Positions 8,246 to 16,888 of a stretch of 64,000 nt of DNA are shown one piece after another. The DNA lies in contig NZ_JAIMID010000005.1 in assembly GCF_019966535.1 (NCBI RefSeq), positions 186,001-250,000 of the forward strand, written 5' to 3'. Every line of letters starts with the position of its first letter. Position 1 is the stretch's first letter. The notes under the pieces are model-generated. The model was given only the letters and a program-made list of their open reading frames with translations, was not told the DNA's origin and did not search any database. The stretch is from Mesobacterium pallidum. Its GTDB lineage: Bacteria; Pseudomonadota; Alphaproteobacteria; Rhodobacterales; Rhodobacteraceae. The position numbers were made by a program, and so were the translations under genes.

Positions 8246-9397
8246 ATGCTGCGAATCCTGACACCCGGCGACATCCGCATGGCCCCCGGCATCAGCACCG
8301 AGGCGGGCAGCATCCTTGCCGCGCTCGGGGCCAGCAAGCCGCTGGTGGTGGTCGATCCCGTGGTCCACAAGCTGGGCCTTGCCGGCCCGGCGCTGGACGG
8401 GCTTGCGGCCGCTGGCCTGAGCGCCGCGATCTTCTCGGCCTTCTCGCCCAATCCCACCGACACGGAGGCACTGGCCGCGGTCGAGATGGCCCGCGCCGCG
8501 GGCGCCGATTGCGTCCTGGGCATCGGCGGCGGCAGCGCGATGGACGTTGCCAAGGTGGTGGCCCTGCTCAGCCGCCATCCGGGCAGCCTGCGCGATTACT
8601 CGGTGCCGCGGATCGTCGATCTGCCGGCCCTGCCGGTCCTGTGCATCCCCACCACGGCCGGCACGGGGTCAGAGGTGACGCGCGCCGCCGTGATCACCGA
8701 TGCGGCCACCCATGAAAAGCTGCTGGTGCTCGGTTCGGCGCTGCTCCCCGCTGTGGCGCTGCTGGATGTCGAGCTGACGCTCAGTTGCCCCTACCGCGTG
8801 ACTGTGGACAGCGGGCTCGACGCGTTGTCACATGCGCTGGAAGCCTTGGTGAACCGCAATGCCAGCCCCTATTCGGACGGGCTTGCGACCCAGGCCATGC
8901 GCCTGATCGGCGGCAGCCTCGAGCGGGCCGCGCGCGATCCCGGCAACCTGGCGGCGCGCAGCGACATGCTGTTCGGCGCCAGCCTGGCAGGCATGGCCGT
9001 GTCGCATACATCGACCGCGCTGATCCACGGCATGAGCCGCCCCATCGGCGCCGCCTTCCACGTCCCGCACGGCATGTCCAACGCCATGCTGATGCCGTTG
9101 GTCACCGAATGGTCCGCCGAAGCCGCGCCCGAGGCCTATGCGCGCGCGGCCAGGGCGATGGGACTGGCCGACAGCCCCGAGGCGCTGGTCGCGGCGTTGA
9201 AGGGCCTGAACAGCCGCCTCGAAGTGCCGGACCTGCGCAGCCTCGGGATCGCGGCCGAGACCTTCCGCGCGGCCATCCCGGAAATGGCGCGGCAATCGGT
9301 GGCCTCGGGCACGCCCGCGAACAACCTGCGGGTGGCTGATGAAGGCGAGGTGGCCGAGCTGTACCACAGGTTCCTCGACGAGAGCATGTCCGCCTGA
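8246..9397 (+). CDS. Iron-containing alcohol dehydrogenase
   Basis: A 383-residue group III (Fe-dependent) alcohol dehydrogenase. The NAD-binding domain shows GIGGGSAMDVAKVVA and TAGTGSEVTRAAVI. Metal ligands are expected from the Asp and His of DSGLDALSHALEALV and the two His of HGMSRPIGAAFHVPHGM; all are present. The ATG lies one base after the ATPase stop, so it is the last gene of the operon. With the aldehyde dehydrogenase it would form an alcohol-aldehyde-acid route. Maleylacetate reductase is a less likely alternative in this superfamily. Confidence 0.9.
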   Translation: MLRILTPGDIRMAPGISTEAGSILAALGASKPLVVVDPVVHKLGLAGPALDGLAAAGLSAAIFSAFSPNPTDTEALAAVEMARAAGADCVLGIGGGSAMDVAKVVALLSRHPGSLRDYSVPRIVDLPALPVLCIPTTAGTGSEVTRAAVITDAATHEKLLVLGSALLPAVALLDVELTLSCPYRVTVDSGLDALSHALEALVNRNASPYSDGLATQAMRLIGGSLERAARDPGNLAARSDMLFGASLAGMAVSHTSTALIHGMSRPIGAAFHVPHGMSNAMLMPLVTEWSAEAAPEAYARAARAMGLADSPEALVAALKGLNSRLEVPDLRSLGIAAETFRAAIPEMARQSVASGTPANNLRVADEGEVAELYHRFLDESMSA

Positions 9398-9406
9398 GCC
9401 AATGGT

Positions 9407-9427
9407 CCGACGGCGCTGCGCCGTCGG
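9407..9427. terminator. Bidirectional hairpin between convergent genes
   Basis: CCGACGGCG (9407-9415) pairs fully with CGCCGTCGG (9419-9427) around CTG. It lies between the converging iron alcohol dehydrogenase and LysR genes. No strong T run follows. Confidence 0.65.
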
Positions 9428-9440
9428 GCCGATCATCGTT

Positions 9441-10286
9441 TCACGGGCCCAGTGCGTCGATCAGCCAGTCCCGGAACGCCTGCGCCGCGGGCGATGGGTT
9501 GCGTATCAGCAGGTGGTAGCCTTCGCGCGGCGTGATGGATCCGGGGTGGGCGCGGACCAGTTGGCCCGATTGCAGGGCATCGCGGCCCAGCAGGGCGCTG
9601 ACCAGCGCGACGCCGTTGCCGTTGACCGCCAGTTGCAACGCCATGCCGTAGGAATCGACGTAAAGGCTGGGGGTCAGGTCCCGGAGCCCCTGCCCCGCGC
9701 CGAAGGCCGCCCAGCCGACCGAGGTGCCGACGGATTCGATCAGAGGCAGATCCTCCAGCCGCCCCCTGAGCGCAGGCGAGGTCAAGGCGATGAGGTCGCT
9801 GGGCTCCAGCGGTTCGGCGTCCCGGCCGGCCTGCCTGTTCGAGCCGAAACGCAACTCCACATCCGCCAGCACCGACTGGAAATCGTCCGGCCAGATGGCG
9901 CTGGCGAACCGCAGGCGGATCTCGGGGTGCGCGGCCGTGAACGCAGGCAGATGCGGGGCGATCACCCATTGCGCGACGCTGACCGAGCTTGCCACCGTCA
10001 GCAACTCGACATCCCGGCCGGCATCAAAGGACAGGCTTGCCGTTTGCAGCGTCTCGAGCGCCACGCCGACCTGCGGCAGAAGCTTGCGCCCGTGGTCCGT
10101 CAGCGCCAACCCCCGCGCCTTGCGCAGGAACAGCGGCACGCCAAGCCGCGTTTCAAGCGACTTTATCTGCTGGCTCACCGCCGATTGCGTCATGCCGATC
10201 TCGTCGGCGGCCGCGGTGAAATTCAGGTGCCGGGCCGAGGCTTCGAACGCGCGGAACCAGTTGAGCGGAGGAAGGGAACGGGACAT
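9441..10286 (-). CDS. LysR-family transcriptional regulator (GcvA-like)
   Basis: A 281-residue LysR regulator. The N-terminal helix-turn-helix covers residues 10-65 (NFTAAADEIGMTQSAVSQQI), followed by LysR-type linker and effector domains (about 90-275). The opening LPPLNWFRAFEASARHLNF is typical of the GcvA branch. It is divergent from the flavin reductase/monooxygenase pair beginning at 10523, which it probably controls. It converges with the upstream alcohol dehydrogenase operon and may also sense its metabolites. Confidence 0.9.
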   Translation of the reverse strand: MSRSLPPLNWFRAFEASARHLNFTAAADEIGMTQSAVSQQIKSLETRLGVPLFLRKARGLALTDHGRKLLPQVGVALETLQTASLSFDAGRDVELLTVASSVSVAQWVIAPHLPAFTAAHPEIRLRFASAIWPDDFQSVLADVELRFGSNRQAGRDAEPLEPSDLIALTSPALRGRLEDLPLIESVGTSVGWAAFGAGQGLRDLTPSLYVDSYGMALQLAVNGNGVALVSALLGRDALQSGQLVRAHPGSITPREGYHLLIRNPSPAAQAFRDWLIDALGP

Positions 10287-10300
10287 GCGGACAATCCATA

Positions 10301-10345
10301 ACTTTGACTAATGCCTTAGGGTCATTTTTCGTCGTTTGTCAAAGT
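10301..10345. promoter_or_regulatory. Inverted repeat in the LysR/flavin-reductase divergent promoter
   Basis: ACTTTGAC (10301-10308) is matched by its exact reverse complement GTCAAAGT (10338-10345). The 45-base span is AT-rich and lies just upstream of the LysR start. Two separated half-sites suit a LysR tetramer. The rest of the 236-base intergenic region shows no gene. Confidence 0.45.
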
Positions 10346-10522
10346 CGACGGGGCCGCTTACCCAATAATTGCGAAAGATATGCGCCGGCCCAACCGGGGC
10401 GACTTGAGAATCAACACTTATGGCTGATGCGTTCAGATACTGGACGCCGTCCGGTTACCCACGCCGGAGACCGACGCCATTACACGACGGCGGACCCGAA
10501 CCCTTTTGCTGCAGGAATGAAC

Positions 10523-11017
10523 ATGATCCGTTTGGACCCCCGCGCCCTGCGACAGGCGCTTGGCCGCTTGCCGACCGGCGTGACGGTCGTCACGACGCGT
10601 GCCGCCGATGGCGCGCCGCTTGGCTTCACCGCCAATTCGTTCAGCTCCGTGTCGCTTGATCCGCCAATGCTGCTGGTCTGCCCGGGGCGCCGCCTGTCTA
10701 GCTTCGACGCCTTCGTCATCTGCCGCCATTTTGCCGTCAGCGCGCTGGCCGGGGACCAGGAGGATCTTTCGATCCACTTCGCCACCTGTCCCGGCGACCG
10801 GTTCGCCGGTGTGGCGCATCGAACCGACCTCAACGGTGTCCCGATCCTGTCGGGCGCCGCGGCGACGTTCTCCTGCCAGACCGCGCAGGCGATCCCGGCC
10901 GGCGATCATTGCGTCCTGATCGGAAAGATCATGGACATGACCGATGGCCGGATGCCCGCTCTGGGCTTTGCCCATGGCCGCTATTTCCAAAGCAACGCTT
11001 TGCCCGGAAGGATCTGA
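10523..11017 (+). CDS. Flavin reductase (component of a two-component monooxygenase)
   Basis: Short flavin reductase of the FMN-binding split-barrel family (164 residues) that supplies FMNH2 or FADH2. Motifs: ALGRLPTGVTVVTT, PLGFTANSFSSVSLDPPMLLVC, and the terminal GFAHGRYFQ. AGGA at 10513-10516 sits six bases before the ATG at 10523, so this start is preferred over the adjacent in-frame ATG at 10517. It lies 3 bases before the luciferase-like monooxygenase gene, which strongly suggests a functional pair. Confidence 0.88.
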   Translation: MIRLDPRALRQALGRLPTGVTVVTTRAADGAPLGFTANSFSSVSLDPPMLLVCPGRRLSSFDAFVICRHFAVSALAGDQEDLSIHFATCPGDRFAGVAHRTDLNGVPILSGAAATFSCQTAQAIPAGDHCVLIGKIMDMTDGRMPALGFAHGRYFQSNALPGRI

Positions 11018-11020
11018 GGC

Positions 11021-12055
11021 ATGAAATTCTCGCTCTTTGCGCATATGGAGCGGCTGACGCCGGACCAACCCCATGATCTGCTGTACCAGGACTTCATCGA
11101 CCTGTGCAAACTGGCCGATACGGGCGGCATGCACGCGATCTGGACGGGCGAACATCACGGGATGGAATTCACCATCGCGCCGAACCCCTTCCTGACCTTG
11201 ATCGACCTGGCACATCACACGAAACAGGTGCGGCTGGGCACGGGCACGGTCATCGCGCCGTTCTGGCATCCGATCCGGCTGGCCGGCGAAGCGGCCGCGA
11301 CCGACCTGATGACCGGCGGTCGGCTGGAACTGGGCCTCGCGCGTGGGGCCTACAGCTATGAATACGAGCGGATGATGCCGGGCATGGATGCCTGGCAGGC
11401 CGGCCAGCGCCTGCGCGAGGTAGCGCCCCTGCTGCGGCAGCTGTGGACGGGGGATTGCGCCCATTCGGGTGAGTTCTACAGCTTTCCCGCCACGACCGCC
11501 GTACCGAAGGCCGTGCAGCCCGATGGTCCGCCGATCTGGATCGCGGCGCGCGATGCCAACAGCCACGACTTCGGCGTCGCCAATGGCTTTGACATCCAGG
11601 TCACGCCGCTATGGCAGGGGATCGAAGAGATTGCCGGGCTGAAGGCCCGCTTTGATGCGGCCCGCGCCGCCCACCCGGGTCAACGATCGAGGATCATGTT
11701 GCTTCACCACACCTATGTCGGGCGGGATCAGGACGACGTGGTGCGGGCCGCGCATGAGATTTCGCGCTACTATTGTTATTTCGGGGCCTGGTTCGGGAAC
11801 AAGCGCCCGGTGCACAACGGCATGATCGCGCCGCTGAGCGAGGCGGAGATTGCGGGCAACAGCACGATGTCGCCCGACAACCTCATGCGCGACCTGACCA
11901 TCGGCACCAGCCGGCAGGTGATCGACCGGATCAAGCACTACGAAGACATGGGCTTTGACGAATACGCCTTCTGGATCGACACGGGCATGACCCATGCGCG
12001 AAAGCGCGAGTCCCTGTCGCGGTTCATCGACGAGGTGATGCCCGCCTTCGCCTGA
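11021..12055 (+). CDS. LLM-class (luciferase-like) flavin-dependent monooxygenase
   Basis: A 344-residue bacterial-luciferase-family oxygenase that would use reduced flavin from the adjacent reductase. Family features: KLADTGGMHAIWTGEHHGM, VRLGTGTVIAPFWHPIRLA, GRLELGLARGAYSYEYERM and a C-terminal IDRIKHYEDMGFDEYAFW. The substrate is unknown; LLM enzymes in catabolic operons attack amines, sulfonates, chelators and N-heterocycles. Neighbouring dehydrogenase/hydrolase genes in the GntR operon could process its product. Confidence 0.9.
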   Translation: MKFSLFAHMERLTPDQPHDLLYQDFIDLCKLADTGGMHAIWTGEHHGMEFTIAPNPFLTLIDLAHHTKQVRLGTGTVIAPFWHPIRLAGEAAATDLMTGGRLELGLARGAYSYEYERMMPGMDAWQAGQRLREVAPLLRQLWTGDCAHSGEFYSFPATTAVPKAVQPDGPPIWIAARDANSHDFGVANGFDIQVTPLWQGIEEIAGLKARFDAARAAHPGQRSRIMLLHHTYVGRDQDDVVRAAHEISRYYCYFGAWFGNKRPVHNGMIAPLSEAEIAGNSTMSPDNLMRDLTIGTSRQVIDRIKHYEDMGFDEYAFWIDTGMTHARKRESLSRFIDEVMPAFA

Positions 12056-12400
12056 GGGGCGCGGCCTGGCCCGCGCTGCCAATTGTCCCTCGCACCGCCG
12101 AAGGCGCGGCCGTGTTCCGGGCGACCAAGGGCAGAGCGCAGGATCAGGTGTTTCCGACCAAGCGACGCAAGTCGACGGATGACGCTGCCGCGACTCCGCC
12201 GTCTCTGACCGCCGTGCAAGCTCTGACGCCTTTGACCTGCGGCAGAGTCATGCGCTCGACATGACCGCCTGGTAAAGTCGCCGCGGGGAAACAAGGCAGG
12301 TGAGGGCTGTTCAGTTGGCAATGCCGCCACAGCCCCCGCGACGCATGCGGGACGGGCCGGTGGCATCGGCGCCTCGCAGAGGTCCGGGTCAGCGGGCGCA
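12056..12400. other. Intergenic region without supported gene
   Basis: No frame here has protein-like composition. A short hairpin at 12059-12076 (GCGCGG, 6-base loop, CCGCGC) follows directly after the monooxygenase stop and may end that operon. The remainder separates two convergent transcription units and shows nothing else I can name. Confidence 0.5.
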
Positions 12401-12435
12401 GGCCAGGCGGCCGACATGCGCGCCGCCGCCTGGCC
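12401..12435 (-). terminator. Stem-loop downstream of the sugar-binding protein gene
   Basis: GGCCAGGCGGC (12401-12411) pairs perfectly with GCCGCCTGGCC (12425-12435). It starts about 12 bases after the stop of the binding-protein gene (minus strand) and lacks a strong T run. Confidence 0.6.
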
Positions 12436-12446
12436 GCAGCGGCACC

Positions 12447-13391
12447 TCAGTTATTCGTCATGTACTGGTCGATGTTCGCCGGCGTGACCAGTTCGAAGGG
12501 AATGTAGACCCGGCCCGGCACATCCTCGCCCCGCGCCAGTTTCAGCGCGGTGTCAAGGCCGCCCGCCCCCTGCGCCTTGGCGTTCTGGAACACCGTCGCG
12601 TCCAGGTCGCCGGACATCATCGAGGCCAAAGCGTCCTGCGTCGCATCCACGCCGACGACGACCACGTCGGCCATGTCGTAGTTCACGGCCTTCAGCGCCT
12701 GGATGGCACCGATGGCCATTTCGTCGTTGTTGGCAAAGACGACATCCACGGCCTCGCCGGTCGAAAGCCAGTTGGTCATGATGTTCTGCGCGGTATCGCG
12801 CGACCACTTGCCCTCTTCCTCGCCGGCGACCTCGATAAAGCGGCACATGTCCATGCCCAGCACGTCATGCACGTCCTTGGTGCGTTGCACGGCGGCCTGG
12901 TGGATGAAATTGCCGGCCAGGATGTACCCCTTGGCACCGTTCGACTTGCCCGCCGCGCGCAGTTGCAGGCAGGCCTCGTAGGCGCCCATCGTGCCGGATT
13001 CGATCTCGTTCGAGCCGACGAAAGCCTGGCCCGCGGGCAGCGCATCGGCATTGCCCGGCTCGATGTTGATGTAGACCAGCGGCACGCCGGCCGAGGACGC
13101 GGCGTTCGAGATCGCCTCGGCCGAGGAGGAATCGACGATGGTCAGGATGATCGCGTCGACGCCCGAGGCGATGAAGTTGTTCACCTGGTCCAGCTGCTTG
13201 CCCACGTCGTATTGCGCGTCCTCGATCTGGATGTCCACGCCATCGAGGCTGCCGGCCCGCGCCTCGAGCCCGGTACGCAGCAGGGTCTGGAAGTTGTCGT
13301 CGAAGCTGACCATGCTCACGCCGATGGTTTCGGCCAGGGCCGAGGTCGACACAAGCGCGGCAAGTCCTGCGGCCAATGTGAAAGTCTTCAT
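12447..13391 (-). CDS. Sugar ABC transporter substrate-binding protein (ribose/rhizopine type)
   Basis: Periplasmic binding protein of the RbsB-like family (314 residues). The Sec signal is MKTFTLAAGLAALVSTSALA with cleavage after ALA. Mature segments IGVSMVSFDDNFQTLLRTGL, AIILTIVDSSSAEAI, VFANNDEMAIGAIQALKA and VVVGVDATQDAL are typical. GGGAGG is 9 bases upstream of the ATG. No permease or ATPase gene is adjacent, so it must use one elsewhere. It lies directly after a Rieske ferredoxin and a membrane hydroxylase, as MocB does in rhizopine-catabolic loci. Confidence 0.9.
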   Translation of the reverse strand: MKTFTLAAGLAALVSTSALAETIGVSMVSFDDNFQTLLRTGLEARAGSLDGVDIQIEDAQYDVGKQLDQVNNFIASGVDAIILTIVDSSSAEAISNAASSAGVPLVYINIEPGNADALPAGQAFVGSNEIESGTMGAYEACLQLRAAGKSNGAKGYILAGNFIHQAAVQRTKDVHDVLGMDMCRFIEVAGEEEGKWSRDTAQNIMTNWLSTGEAVDVVFANNDEMAIGAIQALKAVNYDMADVVVVGVDATQDALASMMSGDLDATVFQNAKAQGAGGLDTALKLARGEDVPGRVYIPFELVTPANIDQYMTNN

Positions 13392-13479
13392 GGTTTGGTC
13401 CTCCCTTGACGAGTGCCGGCCCACTCGGATGTCTCGTGCCGGAAAGGTAGCGGGCGCGTGTCCTTGGCGCCGGCGCGGA

Positions 13480-13788
13480 TCACAGGTCGATCTCGACCCG
13501 GCCGCCCGCGACCCGCGTCGGATAGGTCCGCAGGTTCTCGCAGGCCGGGGGCGTCTCGACCTCGCCGGTGCGGCAGTCGAAGATCGACGAATGCTTGGGG
13601 CATTCGATGGTCGCCTCGACCACCATGCCGTCGCAAAGATGCACGTCCTCGTGGGTGCACAGCCCGTCGGTGCAGTAAAAGGCGTCCTCGTGGTCTCGGA
13701 TCACGACGTAGGTTCGTCCCTCGTGGTCAAAGCGGATCACGTCCTCGGGCGCGATATCCTCGGTTGCACAGGCGTTTATCCAGGTCAT
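13480..13788 (-). CDS. MocE-type Rieske [2Fe-2S] ferredoxin
   Basis: A 102-residue soluble Rieske protein. The cluster ligands are Cys and His of CTHEDVHL and Cys and His of CPKHSSIF, separated by about 16 residues. The opening TWINACATEDIAPEDVIRF and the ending NLRTYPTRVAGGRVEIDL match the MocE ferredoxin family as I know it. It probably passes electrons to the membrane di-iron hydroxylase encoded just upstream. Start: ATG at 13786-13788, or the in-frame GTG two codons earlier; neither has a strong Shine-Dalgarno. Confidence 0.9.
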   Translation of the reverse strand: MTWINACATEDIAPEDVIRFDHEGRTYVVIRDHEDAFYCTDGLCTHEDVHLCDGMVVEATIECPKHSSIFDCRTGEVETPPACENLRTYPTRVAGGRVEIDL

Positions 13789-13843
13789 GGGCACAGCTTT
13801 CTTGTTCGTCGAAACGACGCGGGGTCAATCGTGGGGCAGCGGG

Positions 13844-14869
13844 CTATTCTGCGGGGCGCGCGGCGGTTTTACGGGCGGCCAGCCGCTCCTTCTTGGCGCG
13901 GTAACGAGCCTTCATGCGTTCGTCCGCATCCTTCGAGCCGTCGTGGAAGGTGCCCAGCCACCTGTCGATCGGGATCAGCCCGTCGCCGTAGTTCACCTCG
14001 AAATACTTGTGGTGCAGGTAGTGGATATAGGCGTGGCTCTCGATCGCGGTCTCGTCCGTGATCTCGACCTTGTCGAACCCCACATGGCCGGGCACCGCGC
14101 CAAAGCCCGCAAGGTGCAGCTGGTACAGCGCAATGATCGGGTTCGACGGCAGGACCAGGTGATAGAACATGGTCGCGAAGTAGAGCGCATGTTCCACCGG
14201 ATGCATCGACAGCGACGACCAGGGCGACGGGTTGACCGAGTTGTGGTGCACCGAATGGACATGCTTGTAGAGCCAGGGCGTGTGGATCAGCCGGTGGATG
14301 CAGAAGAAGTGGAATTCGTGGATCACCGGCACCAGCAGCGTCAGCACCGCCAGCCAGAGCCAGTTGTCGGCCCAGCCGAGCCAGGCCGCGTAGCCATTGG
14401 CATAGGCCCAAAGCACGATCACCTGCGTCGCGGTCCAGATCGGCACGCCCGACAGGAAGCTGCGCAGGATGTTGTCGAGGTTCTGGCTGCGGAACCAGAA
14501 CACGTCCGACGGCTGCTCGGCCGGGAACTTGCCGTTGTACTTGAAGCGGTTGTCCTGCGTCCGGCGGACATAAAGCTGCAACTCGAACGCGCCGTACCAA
14601 AGGAAGACCGCGACGGCGTTGACGGCCAGCAGCCGCAGCACCCAACCCCAGGCGAACGTCTGCATCACCTCGGTCGGCGGCACGATCCAGTGCCACCAGG
14701 CCAGCGCCGACAGGAAGAACAGCATGTTGTAGGGAAAGATGTAATGCGGCAGCCAGGCCAGCAGCTTGCGCGGCTGCGGCGGCCAGACGAACAGCGGCGC
14801 GGTGCCGGCCGGCTTGGTCGGGGCCCAGTTGCCGCGCTTGTCGCGGGTGCCGAATTTCAGATCGTCCAT
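13844..14869 (-). CDS. Sterol desaturase / fatty acid hydroxylase superfamily membrane oxygenase
   Basis: A 341-residue integral membrane protein with four or five hydrophobic segments. It carries the di-iron histidine boxes HRLIH, HSVHH and, near residue 290, HYLHH, plus HEF earlier. Such enzymes hydroxylate or desaturate C-H bonds using O2 and electrons from a ferredoxin; the Rieske gene 55 bases downstream is the obvious donor. AAGGAGG is close to the ATG. The position parallels MocD, the demethylating oxygenase of rhizopine catabolism, although MocD belongs to a different di-iron membrane family. Confidence 0.9.
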   Translation of the reverse strand: MDDLKFGTRDKRGNWAPTKPAGTAPLFVWPPQPRKLLAWLPHYIFPYNMLFFLSALAWWHWIVPPTEVMQTFAWGWVLRLLAVNAVAVFLWYGAFELQLYVRRTQDNRFKYNGKFPAEQPSDVFWFRSQNLDNILRSFLSGVPIWTATQVIVLWAYANGYAAWLGWADNWLWLAVLTLLVPVIHEFHFFCIHRLIHTPWLYKHVHSVHHNSVNPSPWSSLSMHPVEHALYFATMFYHLVLPSNPIIALYQLHLAGFGAVPGHVGFDKVEITDETAIESHAYIHYLHHKYFEVNYGDGLIPIDRWLGTFHDGSKDADERMKARYRAKKERLAARKTAARPAE

Positions 14870-14880
14870 GCTGGCCTCCT

Positions 14881-15672
14881 TCAAAGCGCCTGGGCGCGGG
14901 TTTTGAACGCGTCGAATGCGGCGGGGTCCATCCGCACCGCGTGGCCGGGCTGCGGGTAGCCGCCGGTTTCGACATCGCTGGCAAAGGCGCGGAAGGCCGC
15001 GACGCGCAGCGCCTGGGTCTCGGCCTCGCGCGCGGCCAGGTCCGCGTAGCGTTTCGCGTGCCTCGGGTAATGGCCGGTATGGCTGCCCAGCACATCGCAG
15101 GAAAACAGGTATTGCGTGTCGCAGGCGTCGCCGCAGCCCATGCCCATGGTGACCATGGATGTACTTCGGGTGATGTGATCGGCCAGTTCGACCGGGACCA
15201 CCTCGACCTCGACACAGGCCGCGCCCGCGTTCTCCAGGTCCTTGACCTTGCGCAGGACGCTCAGCGCCTCGTCCGCCGTCTTGCCGATGGCGCGAAAGCC
15301 GGTCCAGGCGGCCAGGTTCGGCACCAGGCCCACATGGCCGGTGACCGGGATGCCCTCGCGGGCCATGGCTTCGATGAACCGGGGCGAGTGCGAGCAATAG
15401 ACCGCGTCCGCGCCCCGTTCGAGGATGCGGAAACCTGCCCGCACCGCCTCGTCGGCCGAGGCGACGGACCCGTGCGGCATGCCGGCCGAGATGAAGGCGC
15501 CGGGCGCGGCCGCGCGGATCGGCCCGAGCGTGTGATCCGGCTCGCAGGACAGGACGTGGATCCCGGCCTCGGCACAGGCAGCGGCCTCGGCCGCCGAGTC
15601 CACATGCATCTGAAGCCATGTCTGCTGTCCCTTTCGGGACAGAAGCGCGTGAAGCGACAATTTGCTCGGCAT
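14881..15672 (-). CDS. PanB-like ketopantoate hydroxymethyltransferase superfamily enzyme
   Basis: A 263-residue TIM-barrel protein related to 3-methyl-2-oxobutanoate hydroxymethyltransferase, within the PEP mutase/isocitrate lyase superfamily. Signatures: SCEPDHTLG, PVTGHVGLVPN and ACVEVEVVP, where the Glu residues and His would act on metal and substrate. It lies 11 bases before the membrane hydroxylase gene and under a LacI-type regulator, not beside panC. A catabolic aldol or retro-aldol role is therefore more likely than pantothenate synthesis. First gene of its operon. Confidence 0.85.
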   Translation of the reverse strand: MPSKLSLHALLSRKGQQTWLQMHVDSAAEAAACAEAGIHVLSCEPDHTLGPIRAAAPGAFISAGMPHGSVASADEAVRAGFRILERGADAVYCSHSPRFIEAMAREGIPVTGHVGLVPNLAAWTGFRAIGKTADEALSVLRKVKDLENAGAACVEVEVVPVELADHITRSTSMVTMGMGCGDACDTQYLFSCDVLGSHTGHYPRHAKRYADLAAREAETQALRVAAFRAFASDVETGGYPQPGHAVRMDPAAFDAFKTRAQAL

Positions 15673-15715
15673 GGCCCGGACCTCCCTCTTGGCAAGGACA
15701 GGGTATTCCGGCGAC

Positions 15716-15731
15716 GACGGGAAATCCCGTC
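15716..15731. promoter_or_regulatory. Palindrome upstream of the PanB-like gene (candidate LacI operator)
   Basis: GACGGGAAATCCCGTC is a 16-base dyad with a single mismatched central pair. It lies 44 bases upstream of the PanB-like start and 20 bases after the stop of the LacI-type gene. It could be the operator for that regulator or a weak terminator for its mRNA. Confidence 0.45.
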
Positions 15732-15750
15732 CGCCGTTGATGCGATCAGA

Positions 15751-16749
15751 TCAAAGCGCGTCAGCGGTGAGGGTGGTGAACCGGATCGGCGGATTGTCCA
15801 GTGCTTCGGCGGTCAGCCCGATCTTGTGGAGCAGCAGGTCCGTTGCCCGCCGCGCCTGCGCCTCGGGCAACTGGTCAAAGATGACATCGGCCGTGCCACG
15901 GGCCAGGGCGCGCTCGGTCACCTCGGTCAGCTCGTGGCCGACGAAAAAGACATCGCGGCCCGAGGTCTCGAGCGCCCGCAGCACGCCCCGGTTGCCGCCG
16001 CCGCAATTGTAGAGCGCGACGATGTCGGGCCATGTGCGCAGCGCCTCGGCCACCTGCGCGGCGCTGGTATCGGCCTCGTCCCGGCCAAAGAGCACGTGGT
16101 CGAAATGCAGGCCTGCGCGCGGGTTCGCCCGGAAATACTCGGAAAACCCGGCGATCCGGTCACGGTGCACCTGGTAGACCTGGCTGTGACACAGGGCGAT
16201 GACCCGGCCCTCGGCCCAGTTCAGGCGCGACACCATGCGCCCGGCCATCCGGCCCACGGCGCGGTTGTCGATGCCGACGAAATCCGACCCTGCGATGTTG
16301 CGCGTGACCACCTGCACGATGGGCAGACCGTCGCCCTGCGCCCGGGTCAGCGCCTGCCGGATGCGCGCGCTGCCCGGCGTGGCTATGACCAGCCCCGAGC
16401 GATGGCTGTTCGGGTTTTCGATCCGGCGCACGATGGCCTCCGGGTCGTCTTCGTCGAGGAAGGTCAGATGGATCTGCACCGCCGGGTCCAGCGTGGCCGA
16501 GATGCGCCGGAACGCCGCCGCGAGCCGGGCGAAGAACGACGAATCCGGCCGTACCAGGATCACCTCGATGCGGATGATGCCCTGGTGGCGGTCCGGCAGC
16601 CGGCCCGGCCAGTCCAGCTTGCGCGCGGCCAGCAGGACCTTTTCGACGGTCTCGGCGCGCACGCCGCCGCGCCCGTTGAGGACTCGTTCCACCGTCGCGG
16701 GTCCGACGGATGCCGCGCGGGCGATCTGGGTATAGGTCGGCTTGGCCAT
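15751..16749 (-). CDS. LacI-family transcriptional regulator
   Basis: A 332-residue regulator. The N-terminal LacI helix-turn-helix is TYTQIARAASVGPATVERVL followed by the hinge-like NGRGGVRAETVEKVLLAA. The rest is a periplasmic-binding-protein-like sensor domain that binds a sugar-like effector. It lies upstream of and co-directional with the PanB-like/hydroxylase/ferredoxin/binding-protein operon, and divergent from the lactonase-like gene, so it is probably the local regulator of both. Start taken at ATG 16747-16749; the frame extends upstream without HTH-like sequence. Confidence 0.9.
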   Translation of the reverse strand: MAKPTYTQIARAASVGPATVERVLNGRGGVRAETVEKVLLAARKLDWPGRLPDRHQGIIRIEVILVRPDSSFFARLAAAFRRISATLDPAVQIHLTFLDEDDPEAIVRRIENPNSHRSGLVIATPGSARIRQALTRAQGDGLPIVQVVTRNIAGSDFVGIDNRAVGRMAGRMVSRLNWAEGRVIALCHSQVYQVHRDRIAGFSEYFRANPRAGLHFDHVLFGRDEADTSAAQVAEALRTWPDIVALYNCGGGNRGVLRALETSGRDVFFVGHELTEVTERALARGTADVIFDQLPEAQARRATDLLLHKIGLTAEALDNPPIRFTTLTADAL

Positions 16750-16888
16750 GGTCCACATAAGCCGCAGCACGCCGCCCCGGGCAAGCCCCGGCGTCGTCCG
16801 CCCGGCCGATGCGTCCGGGTGCATTGCGTCCCGGCGGCAGATGCCTAGAGTGCCGGGACCATCGGGGCGCAGACCAGGACTCCCAGCC

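Noticed and set aside
13844..15619. A longer reading of the sterol-desaturase-like protein (591 codons)
   Set aside because: The extra N-terminal part overlaps the PanB-like gene in a different frame and is Arg/Gly-rich; a good Shine-Dalgarno precedes ATG 14869.
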